Assembly (NCBI RefSeq): GCF_030151385.1
Contig: NZ_JASLDS010000054.1
Location: forward strand, 1-13,925
Direction: 5' to 3'
Source of the DNA: Soonwooa sp.
GTDB lineage: Bacteria > Bacteroidota > Bacteroidia > Flavobacteriales > Weeksellaceae
Length of the DNA stretch: 13,925 nucleotides
Position numbers and translations under genes: made by a program. Positions 1-7,011 of this stretch are shown here, in pieces. The first letter of the stretch is position 1; every line of letters begins with the position of its first letter. The notes below the pieces were generated by a model that was given only the letters and a program-made list of their open reading frames with translations, was not told the DNA's origin and did not search any database.

Positions 1-96
1 CTTTGGATCTCCTTGTGCATGAATAGAAGCGCTAGTCGATAGCAACAAACCTATTGCTATCAAACTCTTTTTATAATGCTTTCTCCAACTAATCAT
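1..96 (-). CDS. Exported protein, N-terminal fragment; possibly an ActA-type cytochrome c
   Basis: Only the first 32 codons are present; the rest lies beyond the left edge. The start is the ATG at 96-94. The residues form a clear signal peptide: a basic start (MISWRKHYKK), a hydrophobic core (IAIGLLL) and an Ala-x-Ala-type end (SIHA) before QGDPK. The protein is therefore exported to the periplasm or beyond. What can be seen does not define a function. In flavobacteria a SPOR-domain gene often sits beside the first gene of alternative complex III, a monohaem or multihaem cytochrome c whose mature form begins soon after such a QGDPK-like stretch. That makes a respiratory cytochrome c the best guess, but it rests on recalled gene order and not on a visible CxxCH motif. 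A Bacteroidota -7 element lies 50 nt upstream of the start. Confidence 0.7.
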   Translation of the reverse strand, partial: MISWRKHYKKSLIAIGLLLSTSASIHAQGDPK

Positions 97-145
97 TTAA
101 TTAATCTTGGGTTAGTAAAATATATTGATTATACATTCAATTGGG

Positions 146-153
146 CAAAAATA
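146..153 (-). promoter_or_regulatory. -7 element of a minus-strand promoter
   Basis: The minus strand reads TATTTTTG, an exact match to the Bacteroidota -7 consensus TAnnTTTG. It lies about 50 nt upstream of the start codon of the left-edge gene. No good TTTG-type -33 element was seen at the usual distance, so this is a half-promoter call. Confidence 0.45.
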
Positions 154-235
154 AGACTTTAACATAAATTTATGAGAACCTTATATCTGCTTTTTCTCAT
201 TTGTTAATAATTTATAACGCTTCTAAATAAGAAAG

Positions 236-266
236 TTTGGCATTTTTTTTATTTATCTTAAATTTG
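236..266 (+). promoter_or_regulatory. Bacteroidota-type promoter of the SPOR-domain gene
   Basis: TTTG at 236-239 and TAAATTTG at 259-266 are separated by 19 nt. This fits the known Bacteroidota housekeeping promoter (TTTG near -33, TAnnTTTG near -7). The predicted transcript starts near 272, giving a leader of only about 10 nt before the ATG at 282. The leader is A-rich and has no Shine-Dalgarno sequence, as is common in this phylum. Confidence 0.75.
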
Positions 267-281
267 CTAAAAATAAAATAA

Positions 282-818
282 ATGAAAATCCTTACGAAAG
301 CACTACTTCTTTTCATCTTTGCAGTTGGCTACAAAGCTAGTGCTCAACTTGTTGTTAAAAGCGATACCATTTCCGGAACGCCTGTCACAATGACAATGGA
401 CACCAGAATTGATAATTTAATTAGCAAACAAGAAGAATCTTGTGCTCGACCAAAAGGAGGCGGCTTCACATCTACATCGGATGACGAACCAGTAAAACAA
501 CCTACGAAAATCGTCGTACCTAGCCGTACGATGACCAATACAGAAGTCTGTCGTCAAAATCCTAAAATCATGGGTTACAAGATACAAGTTGCTGTTGTTA
601 AAAGTAATGAAGAAGCAAGAACCCTTGGTGCGGATTTTAGAAAAAACTTCCCTTCCTTAAAAGTTGAAATCGACGCGTCACTAAGACCAAACTACAAAGT
701 ATTAGCTGGAAGTTATTTTAACAAACAAAGTGCTGCATCTGACCTTAGTCGCGTTAAAGCCACCTACGGATCTGCTACAGCAGTACAATACAGAATTTTC
801 TGTGTAGAAGCGAAATAA
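282..818 (+). CDS. Exported SPOR-domain protein
   Basis: This 178-residue protein starts with a signal peptide (about 1-21, ending KASA before Gln22). A polar linker of low conservation follows (about 23-95), with two cysteines at 54 and 90. The C-terminal part, about 98-174, has the SPOR pattern: the opening strand GYKIQVAVVKS, a helix rich in Glu and Ala, a central strand, then YKVLAGSYF, a second helix and a closing strand. SPOR domains bind peptidoglycan stripped of stem peptides, so a periplasmic role at the wall is likely. The protein is not an FtsN homologue, because it has a cleavable signal peptide and no anchor. It is divergent from the left-edge gene, has its own promoter and ends at a strong terminator, so it is probably transcribed alone. 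The exact function is unknown. Confidence 0.85.
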   Translation: MKILTKALLLFIFAVGYKASAQLVVKSDTISGTPVTMTMDTRIDNLISKQEESCARPKGGGFTSTSDDEPVKQPTKIVVPSRTMTNTEVCRQNPKIMGYKIQVAVVKSNEEARTLGADFRKNFPSLKVEIDASLRPNYKVLAGSYFNKQSAASDLSRVKATYGSATAVQYRIFCVEAK

Positions 819-841
819 ATAGAAATATCTAGAAAAAACAT

Positions 842-882
842 AAAAATCAGTCTCGAAGTTAACTTCGAGACTGATTTTTTTT
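842..882 (+). terminator. Intrinsic terminator after the SPOR gene
   Basis: Positions 842-879 are a perfect 38-bp palindrome (19-nt half-sites meeting at 860/861) whose core is CAGTCTCGAAGTT and its complement. A run of eight T follows at 875-882. It begins 23 nt after the SPOR stop codon. The mirrored A-run at 842-846 could give weaker termination on the minus strand. Confidence 0.9.
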
Positions 883-1140
883 AAATTATTTAATAAAATA
901 TCGCGATGTTGACTATCCAATTAGATAGTTAAGTTTTAATCTGACACTTCTCTTTTAATCTCATTCTACAGAACAGTGAACAAACATGCATTAATTTTGA
1001 TTTTACCAAACAGAACAAACCTCTAACAGTATATCTCAAAATGTTCATTTATACAAAATGACAAAATTTAATAAGTCAATTCATGAATATATAAACAATC
1101 AGCACCACCCCAGATAAGTAAAAAGCCGAACCTATTTAAC
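883..1140. other. Convergent intergenic region with no gene seen
   Basis: This is an AT-rich stretch between two convergent genes and their terminators. No start codon leads to a credible protein on either strand. The only structure noted is a small inverted repeat, ACTATC at 912-917 with GATAGT at 924-929, which has no T-run and no clear role. Confidence 0.6.
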
Positions 1141-1172
1141 AAAAAAATCCGCCTCAGAATTGAGACGGATTT
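1141..1172 (-). terminator. Intrinsic terminator of the metalloprotease gene
   Basis: AAATCCGCCTCA at 1145-1156 pairs with TGAGACGGATTT at 1161-1172, with one mismatch and a GAAT loop. On the minus strand the stem runs into a seven-base T-run (the A-run at 1141-1147). It lies 20 nt past the stop codon of the metalloprotease gene. Confidence 0.85.
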
Positions 1173-1191
1173 GCTATAATGACGTTATAGA

Positions 1192-4100
1192 TTAGTTTTT
1201 AATAATTTTCTTACTAGTCACTTTTCCTTCGGAATAGATACTTAACATGTAACTTCCAACTGGTAAATTTCTCACATTAACACTTACTGTTTTCTCATTA
1301 TGATGCGTCTCAGATATTAATTTTCCCACGGCATCAAAGATCATAATCTTAGAAATATTGGTGTTATTAACAATATTAAGAACATCTTTTACAGGATTTG
1401 GATAAACAGCAATACCTTCCTTGCTTGCATTCTCAGTGCCTAGCACTTTTTCAACAGTAATTGAAAACTCTTTAGGAATACTTCTACAACCTGCAGTAGA
1501 AACCGAAATTGCATAATATTTTTTAGTTACTAAAACTGTATTATTCGCCAATGGATTTGCATTATTTTCAGCATTAGCTTGAGTATCGAACCATTTTACG
1601 TTTTGTCCACTCACAACAATATCACTAATAACAGCGCCTTCAGGAAAGTTTTGGCTTGCTTGTCCAGTAGGTACAGTTGGCTGTAGACTTAAAGCTTTAC
1701 TAAACATGTATCTTGTGGACTCACAAGAATTAGATGTCGTTTGGCTAGCATAGTATTTAACATTATTTCTTACAATGGTGTTTGCAGGTAATAAATTCCC
1801 TCCTGTTTGCGCATCATACCATTTGATATTCGTTCCACTCAAGTTAACCCCTCCTAATGTTAAGCTACCTTCACAAGTATCTGTTGGTGCTGAAACTAAA
1901 GTTGGAGCTGTTGGCGAATCTATTACAACTTGTATTGGGACTCTATTACTTGTACAATTATTGTCGTTGTATTTTAGAGCGTAATAAGTTTTGTTATTGA
2001 CTAAATTATCTGTTGTTGGAAGTGGATCATAATCATTACTGTTCGCATAAATCTTAATTAATCCATTATTAATTTTAGCAACTAGATCGCTTATCTTACC
2101 TGAAAAACAGAATGTATATTTTGTATTATCGGCCATTGGAGCACCTAGATAACATGGTCTTTCCCATGCGCCAAGGTCAATACTACCATCCATAATTCTC
2201 GCCTTACCAACAACATCTATAGTAGATTTTGGAATTACAGCACTAGGATCCGTGTACAAGCTGTTCCATCCCAAATTAATTGCAGGACTTGATGCATCCA
2301 ACTCGAAACCATTTACTATTTTTGGATCAATATTCATAGAGTTATTACCTCTTATCGTATATTGGAAAATATTTTTATCAACAGTAGTTTGATTAATATT
2401 CCAAAAATTGTTTTCATTGTAATTGAAAGAGATCTCACTATTTTTCGAATTAGGACTGTTTTTACTAGTATTATTATAGAAAATATTATTTCTGAAATAT
2501 ACTGGCATACTACTGTCGAATCTAATACCACCACCATCATTTGCTTTGTTATTAGTAATGGTACAGTTAAGGAGTGTTAACTCAGTATTGTTATCATACA
2601 CGTAGATTGCACCACCATCACCACTATTTAGGTTAGCTTCATTTTGCATAAAGACAACATTTTCGAAAACTGGCTTAGAGTAATTACAAATATAGACACC
2701 TCCTCCTCTATTTACCGAATAATTATCTTTAAAAAGACAATTCATAATCACTGGAGAAGAATGATTGATAGACATACCACCACCATAACGGTGATCAACT
2801 TTATAACCATTAATATCGAAAGATTTGTTATCATTTGCATACCCGTTCCAAATGGTAAACCCATCTAACAAAGCACTACCGACATCACCATTACTCACTA
2901 CAACATGTGAACTTACCTTATCGCCGTTAAGTACAGTTTCGTTGACAGATGGTTTTCTTTGGTCAAGTCTTGTTTCATCACCATTAAAACCACCATACAA
3001 TTGTACATTTGGTACTAACGAGAAAGTTTTGTCTCTTGCAGCACCGCCTCCATATTGATAAGTCGGTACATGATATCCTTTTGCAACCCAAATTTGCAGG
3101 GGATGCTCGTTATCCCAAAAAAGATTTCTATTATTATCTGCCCAATATAAAGCATCCGTTAAGTTTTTCGCATTATTCCAAGAGCTACCACTTCCATCTC
3201 CCGAGGTGTTTTGCTTTACGTATATTGGCGGAGGTGTTGCACCATTAGATGAAGCGAGTGTTCCATATTCCGAGTTAAGAAACTGTGCCATAGCACGATC
3301 TCTTTGACCAGGTGTAAATTTTCTTATTGATCGCGTATAGTTCATAATATTGTATTGTACACCATCATACTTTTGCCCTGTACACGGATTAATATCAGAG
3401 TTTGAAGGGGTTGGATTAGAATTCAATAAGCTTTGGGTTGGAGCAGTATCGCAAACTTTGTCATTGTCTGTCATGCAGTCAGCATTATCCGGACATACCC
3501 CACCATTGGAATCTGCATTACCAAACACATGTATTAAACCCATTGCATGGCCAAATTCATGTGCTAATGTAGAATTATTATTATTCGTAACGGCAGCAAC
3601 TTTCATGAAACTGTCATAAACATCATTTGGAAAAGATGGATATGCAGCCCAGCCCATTAGTCCATAGGTCGTACGATCACCACCGAAAAATGTTATTACA
3701 TAAATATTAAAATATTTCTTTTCATCCCAATGCTTTGCCAAATTCCGAACCTTACCTGCAGAATTTGGTGTAGTAGCTAGAGAATTAGCATCAAGACCTT
3801 GCGCATCATAACCCTGCAAGCCACTACCATTATAACGGACTATACCATTAGTCATTGCATTTGTAGGAGTTCTTTTTGCAAGTACCAACTTAACAGGAAT
3901 TACTGTACCTCCATCTGGCCCAGAGCCTTCTGAGTAAAAACCATTCCCATAAGTTGTAGCATACATTTTATTAGTATTGTCAAGCCATGTTTTTATTTGA
4001 TCATCAGATACCTTAAAAGTACTATTATTAGGATCTGAAGATTCAATAACATGTACAACAACAGGAATTGTGTATATAGTACCAGAATATTTGCCATTCT

Positions 4101-4299
4101 GATCATACTTCATTCCTTTTTCCTTAAGAAACTCCTGAATATTCATATTCAGAAGCTTCTGGTCAGCACTCAGACGTCTAGCTCTCGCTTGAGGATCTTT
4201 CTGCTCAATTTGTTTTTGTACATCATCTGTGGCACAGGTATACTGTGCATTTAACATTCCAATAAACTGGAGTGTCAAAATGAATAATAATTTTTTCAT
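1192..4299 (-). CDS. Secreted M43-like metalloprotease with beta-helix region and T9SS tail
   Basis: The protein has 1035 residues counted from the ATG at 4299, which opens a good signal peptide (MKKLLFILTL through LNAQ, about 1-19). An in-frame ATG at 4371 would put 24 residues in front of this peptide and lies upstream of the predicted promoter start, so it was rejected. Residues about 75-340 form a pappalysin-like (M43) zinc protease: HEFGHAMGLIH at 247-257, a Cys-rich insert with the NDKVCDTAPT stretch typical of the family near 279-288, and a Met-turn IMNY at 318-321. Residues about 358-712 resemble the choice-of-anchor Q / parallel beta-helix type, with repeated GGG-hydrophobic turns and the ending SPAINLG...IDLGAWE. 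Ig-like repeats (KWYD and KYYA motifs) cover about 720-950. Residues about 963-1035 are a type A T9SS sorting domain (YPNPVKDVLNI, ending KKIIKN). A released or surface-attached protease is expected; the substrate is unknown. Confidence 0.9.
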   Translation of the reverse strand: MKKLLFILTLQFIGMLNAQYTCATDDVQKQIEQKDPQARARRLSADQKLLNMNIQEFLKEKGMKYDQNGKYSGTIYTIPVVVHVIESSDPNNSTFKVSDDQIKTWLDNTNKMYATTYGNGFYSEGSGPDGGTVIPVKLVLAKRTPTNAMTNGIVRYNGSGLQGYDAQGLDANSLATTPNSAGKVRNLAKHWDEKKYFNIYVITFFGGDRTTYGLMGWAAYPSFPNDVYDSFMKVAAVTNNNNSTLAHEFGHAMGLIHVFGNADSNGGVCPDNADCMTDNDKVCDTAPTQSLLNSNPTPSNSDINPCTGQKYDGVQYNIMNYTRSIRKFTPGQRDRAMAQFLNSEYGTLASSNGATPPPIYVKQNTSGDGSGSSWNNAKNLTDALYWADNNRNLFWDNEHPLQIWVAKGYHVPTYQYGGGAARDKTFSLVPNVQLYGGFNGDETRLDQRKPSVNETVLNGDKVSSHVVVSNGDVGSALLDGFTIWNGYANDNKSFDINGYKVDHRYGGGMSINHSSPVIMNCLFKDNYSVNRGGGVYICNYSKPVFENVVFMQNEANLNSGDGGAIYVYDNNTELTLLNCTITNNKANDGGGIRFDSSMPVYFRNNIFYNNTSKNSPNSKNSEISFNYNENNFWNINQTTVDKNIFQYTIRGNNSMNIDPKIVNGFELDASSPAINLGWNSLYTDPSAVIPKSTIDVVGKARIMDGSIDLGAWERPCYLGAPMADNTKYTFCFSGKISDLVAKINNGLIKIYANSNDYDPLPTTDNLVNNKTYYALKYNDNNCTSNRVPIQVVIDSPTAPTLVSAPTDTCEGSLTLGGVNLSGTNIKWYDAQTGGNLLPANTIVRNNVKYYASQTTSNSCESTRYMFSKALSLQPTVPTGQASQNFPEGAVISDIVVSGQNVKWFDTQANAENNANPLANNTVLVTKKYYAISVSTAGCRSIPKEFSITVEKVLGTENASKEGIAVYPNPVKDVLNIVNNTNISKIMIFDAVGKLISETHHNEKTVSVNVRNLPVGSYMLSIYSEGKVTSKKIIKN

Positions 4300-4368
4300 G
4301 ATAATTAGGTTTTTTTGAATTGTGTTTAAAAACTTTCGTTGAAAATAAATCAATAACCAAATTATTTG

Positions 4369-4401
4369 CAAAAATTAGGGGTGGACATTGGGGTGGACAA
4401 A
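4369..4401 (-). promoter_or_regulatory. Candidate promoter of the metalloprotease gene
   Basis: On the minus strand TTTG (4401-4398) is followed after exactly 20 nt by TAATTTTTG (4377-4369). This resembles the Bacteroidota -33/-7 pair, but the -7 element carries one extra base compared with TAnnTTTG. Transcription would begin near 4362, giving a leader of about 60 nt before the ATG at 4299. The spacer consists almost entirely of a tandem repeat, listed separately. Confidence 0.45.
4378..4399. repeat. Tandem 12-nt repeat in a promoter spacer
   Basis: GGGGTGGACA occurs at 4378-4387 and again at 4390-4399, with a 12-nt period and a TT joiner. It is a G-rich island in otherwise very AT-rich DNA. 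It lies between the proposed -33 and -7 elements of the metalloprotease promoter, where a regulator would block or aid RNA polymerase. Confidence 0.7.
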
Positions 4402-4705
4402 TTATTTTACAAACAAACACTATTGATAATCAATTGTTTATAAAATGCCAAATAGTTTAATATTCAAATATTTTTTACACCTAACTCAACAATTAGGCAT
4501 ATAAAAAGATCAAATTCAAGAAAAAAAAAGTTAAAAAACTACGAAAAAAAACCAGCAAAAAGCAATATCTGATAAAAAGTTACTTTTTTCCAACAGAAAT
4601 AAATTGGCATTTTCGCAGTAAAAAGCCAAAGAATAATATTTACCTTAATTATTAAAATAAAGAAAATAGATCTTTAGACTTTCATCAAAGTAAAACATAG
4701 TTAAT
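4402..4705. other. Intergenic region with no protein gene seen
   Basis: This very AT-rich stretch has no credible coding frame. It holds one imperfect hairpin: TTGGCATTTT at 4604-4613 against AAAAAGCCAA at 4620-4629. The hairpin lacks a T-run on either strand, so it is not called a terminator. The plus-strand terminator at 4706-4764 suggests that a plus-strand RNA could be made from here, but no TAnnTTTG promoter element was found on that strand. Confidence 0.5.
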
Positions 4706-4764
4706 AGAATGCTTGCTTAGCAAACAAAAAATAGATTCATGTTGAGAGAAGCATTCTTTTTTTT
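4706..4764 (+). terminator. Orphan terminator-like hairpin facing the plus strand
   Basis: AGAATGCTT at 4706-4714 is perfectly complementary to AAGCATTCT at 4749-4757, and the stem leads straight into a run of eight T at 4757-4764. The 34-nt loop contains a smaller hairpin, TTGC/GCAA at 4713-4723. The T-run makes it a terminator only for plus-strand transcription, yet both flanking genes are on the minus strand. It may end a small RNA or block antisense transcription into the next gene. Confidence 0.5.
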
Positions 4765-6037
4765 ATTTGTAAAAGACATTCAGAAAGTCAAGAAACTCGC
4801 CCAGTCGCAAGAAATTATTTAAACCTAAATAAATTGTTATCAAGATAAAACTTCCTGTTAAAATCGACATCACTTTGGCATTATCTCGATAGGCATAGAA
4901 CAACCAGCCAATCAACAGCGGGAATACGAAAACAAAATGTCCACCGTAAATGTATGAGGTATGCAAACCAAATTTCAAAACACAATGGATGACAACATCG
5001 ATAAAGAAAGACCAAAATAAAATCTGAACCAATCGATTTTTAAAATTTTTAACAAAACTCCACACTACCAAAGCGACAATTAGCCCCACCACAACATAAG
5101 ACCAAATACTAGAATAGACATCCATAAAAATCGCCTTATATTCGAAACCTTTTTTGTTGTGATAATCACGAAGCACAAAAGACGAAAACAACATATTCCC
5201 GCCGAAAAACCAAGAATAAATCATATCCCAAAGCGGCGTTACTTTTGGATTCGAAAATTTATCATATTGTTCTTCCGTCTTGCTAAAGAAATTTTGAATA
5301 TTAAAATCAATCCTATTTAAAAACAAAAGCGCAAAAACCACAACCGACACCGCAACTTTAGAAATTTCAACACCGATTTTTTTCCAGTTCCAATATAATT
5401 TGGGTTGAAAAAGCAAAGGCAAATAGACTTTAACAATATTAGTAATCGTCAATCCGCCAACAGTAACACCAAAAAATGTAATAGCCCCAAATGATAAAGT
5501 TTTGTCCGCTTGATATTGTTTGGCAACATAATAATTAAACAAACAAAGTAAAAACAAGGTGTAGGTATAATTTTCAGGTGTGAAACTTAACAAAAGATTG
5601 CTGGTAAAAAGTCCAAAAAATGCAATTATCAAAAGACTTAACCAAATCGGAAGTCTGATAATATTTCGTAAATATTTGAAAACCTGAACAATTGACAAAC
5701 TCACTACAAAACTTGAGCAAAGCGCTAAAACAATTCTGAAATCCGCATTCATTTTTCCATTAGAAATCCACAGCGCAAACTCTCGGATGCAATCGAAAAA
5801 ATAATTGGAAAGCGGATGTCGTTCAAAACCACCACCAGTCATCACAATCGCACGATTATCAAAACTAAAATAAGCATCCCACGGAATGCGATCATCAAAA
5901 ACGATTCTGAAATTCTGTGCGATAAAATATGCAAAACTCGAATAGCAGGTCAACGCCAACACAAAAACAATCCATTCCCATTTTTTTGATGGAAATACAA
6001 GTTTCAGGACATTAACAAAATAAGTCTTAATCTTCAA
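4763..6037 (-). CDS. Multi-pass membrane protein, DUF6080-like, possible GT-C glycosyltransferase
   Basis: The 424-residue product is almost wholly hydrophobic, with roughly ten to twelve membrane segments (the first about 22-42, the last about 388-408). After the first segment comes an outward loop with acidic and basic residues, FDDR at 47-50 and RHPL at 73-76. A later FTPENYTY stretch (152-159) begins another segment. An acidic pair in the first external loop followed by an HP motif is typical of GT-C glycosyltransferases, which move sugars from lipid carriers on the outer face of the inner membrane. This reading is an inference; the family assignment to DUF6080 comes from memory. The start is TTG at 6037: no in-frame ATG occurs before residue 66, and a -7 element lies 15 nt upstream. 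The gene seems to be transcribed alone. The donor and acceptor are unknown. Confidence 0.75.
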   Translation of the reverse strand: MKIKTYFVNVLKLVFPSKKWEWIVFVLALTCYSSFAYFIAQNFRIVFDDRIPWDAYFSFDNRAIVMTGGGFERHPLSNYFFDCIREFALWISNGKMNADFRIVLALCSSFVVSLSIVQVFKYLRNIIRLPIWLSLLIIAFFGLFTSNLLLSFTPENYTYTLFLLCLFNYYVAKQYQADKTLSFGAITFFGVTVGGLTITNIVKVYLPLLFQPKLYWNWKKIGVEISKVAVSVVVFALLFLNRIDFNIQNFFSKTEEQYDKFSNPKVTPLWDMIYSWFFGGNMLFSSFVLRDYHNKKGFEYKAIFMDVYSSIWSYVVVGLIVALVVWSFVKNFKNRLVQILFWSFFIDVVIHCVLKFGLHTSYIYGGHFVFVFPLLIGWLFYAYRDNAKVMSILTGSFILITIYLGLNNFLRLGEFLDFLNVFYK

Positions 6038-6051
6038 TTGAAAAATTTTTG

Positions 6052-6059
6052 CAAAAGTA
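6052..6059 (-). promoter_or_regulatory. -7 element of the membrane-protein gene
   Basis: The minus strand reads TACTTTTG, an exact TAnnTTTG match that ends 15 nt before the TTG start codon at 6037. That is nearly the same spacing as for the SPOR gene. No clear TTTG was seen near -33. The short leader supports the TTG start. Confidence 0.5.
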
Positions 6060-6087
6060 AGGATTGTTGGACATTATTTTAATTAAA

Positions 6088-6110
6088 AAATAAAAAGCCT
6101 TTTCGTATTT
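6088..6110 (-). terminator. Weak terminator after the GLPGLI gene
   Basis: AAATA at 6088-6092 pairs with TATTT at 6106-6110, and an inner AAAA/TTTT pairing surrounds GCC (6093-6103). On the minus strand T-rich sequence follows (the A-run at 6085-6090). The stem is AT-rich and imperfect, so termination may be partial. Confidence 0.35.
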
Positions 6111-6145
6111 AAAACCAGCACAGGATTCTCTAACGTCTTGCAAAT

Positions 6146-6961
6146 CTATTTCAATAAGTCCAACTCAATAATATTATTATCTTTTGCAATGGTAGCCAAC
6201 ATTTCTTTTTCAATTTCGCGAATCAATTCGGCACCAGAATGGAAAACGCCGTTGATGTCCTTTTGATCAGGGATTCGTCCAACCAAATTCGCAGCAGGAT
6301 TCTTTCTATAAGTTTTGTAGGCACTTACAAATTGTGAATATGTGCAATTCACTCGGTTAAAATTATTCACCATGGGATATACAAAATTAGCCTTATAATC
6401 TCTAATCGCCTGAAGTTCAAAAACATGATTTGCATTTTTATCTTGAATCTTCAAAATTAAGCCAGGCAATCCAAAAAATTTGTAAGGTCCATCGCTAATA
6501 GGAATTTCCGAAGAAAACCAAGCCTCCCAACTTCTACCACCAAAATCAACGATAGCTTTTTGAACTTTATAACCTAAAACATTTCCGAACTCAGGTAGAA
6601 GTTTCCAATTTAGAATGACATCCTGAGTAACAAAATACTTTGAGTCAAGTCCTAAAGCTTTTATAAAATCAATCTTTGTAGAATTTTTGCTTTTTACAAT
6701 CCTTTCGTCAATCATGTTTTTGTTTGGAGGCATCGAAAACAAGCCCTTTTTTGAGTCAGCGGCCAAAGTTGAATCAGACTGAAATCTTGCAACTTCATAA
6801 AACTCCGATTTGTTCTGATCAATATTTAAAGCCATTATTCGATTTTCAATGCGTGCTCTGTTGGTAGAATCTGGAATAAATTTATAATCATACAAGAACA
6901 TCTTATTTTGTGCAAAAAGTCCCGTAGACCAAAAAAACATTAAATATAAAAACCGAATCAT
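6146..6961 (-). CDS. GLPGLI family protein
   Basis: This exported protein of 271 residues begins with a signal peptide ending LFAQ at 15-18. The family hallmark is plain: GPYKFFGLPGLILKIQD spans 158-174, with GLPGLI at 164-169, and the associated WEAWF motif lies at 145-149. GLPGLI proteins are found almost only in Bacteroidota, often in many copies per genome and often near TonB-dependent receptors; their biochemical role is not established. No receptor gene is visible here. The upstream neighbour is a lipoprotein gene 50 nt away on the same strand with no promoter seen in the gap, so the two are probably co-transcribed. The length is normal for the family and the frame is intact. Confidence 0.9.
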   Translation of the reverse strand: MIRFLYLMFFWSTGLFAQNKMFLYDYKFIPDSTNRARIENRIMALNIDQNKSEFYEVARFQSDSTLAADSKKGLFSMPPNKNMIDERIVKSKNSTKIDFIKALGLDSKYFVTQDVILNWKLLPEFGNVLGYKVQKAIVDFGGRSWEAWFSSEIPISDGPYKFFGLPGLILKIQDKNANHVFELQAIRDYKANFVYPMVNNFNRVNCTYSQFVSAYKTYRKNPAANLVGRIPDQKDINGVFHSGAELIREIEKEMLATIAKDNNIIELDLLK

Positions 6962-7011
6962 AACATTATCATTAATAGATCAAAAACCATATAACCAAAA
7001 CAAAAAAAATA

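Noticed and set aside
883..1140. A remnant gene or small RNA in the convergent gap.
   Set aside because: No frame, promoter or strong structure was found apart from a 6-bp inverted repeat.
4300..4371. In-frame extension of the metalloprotease to an ATG at 4371.
   Set aside because: It would put 24 residues before a textbook signal peptide and begins upstream of the predicted transcript start; the ATG at 4299 is better.
4604..4629. Hairpin TTGGC...GCCAA as terminator of the membrane-protein gene.
   Set aside because: The stem has a mismatch and no T-run follows on either strand, so no function could be assigned.
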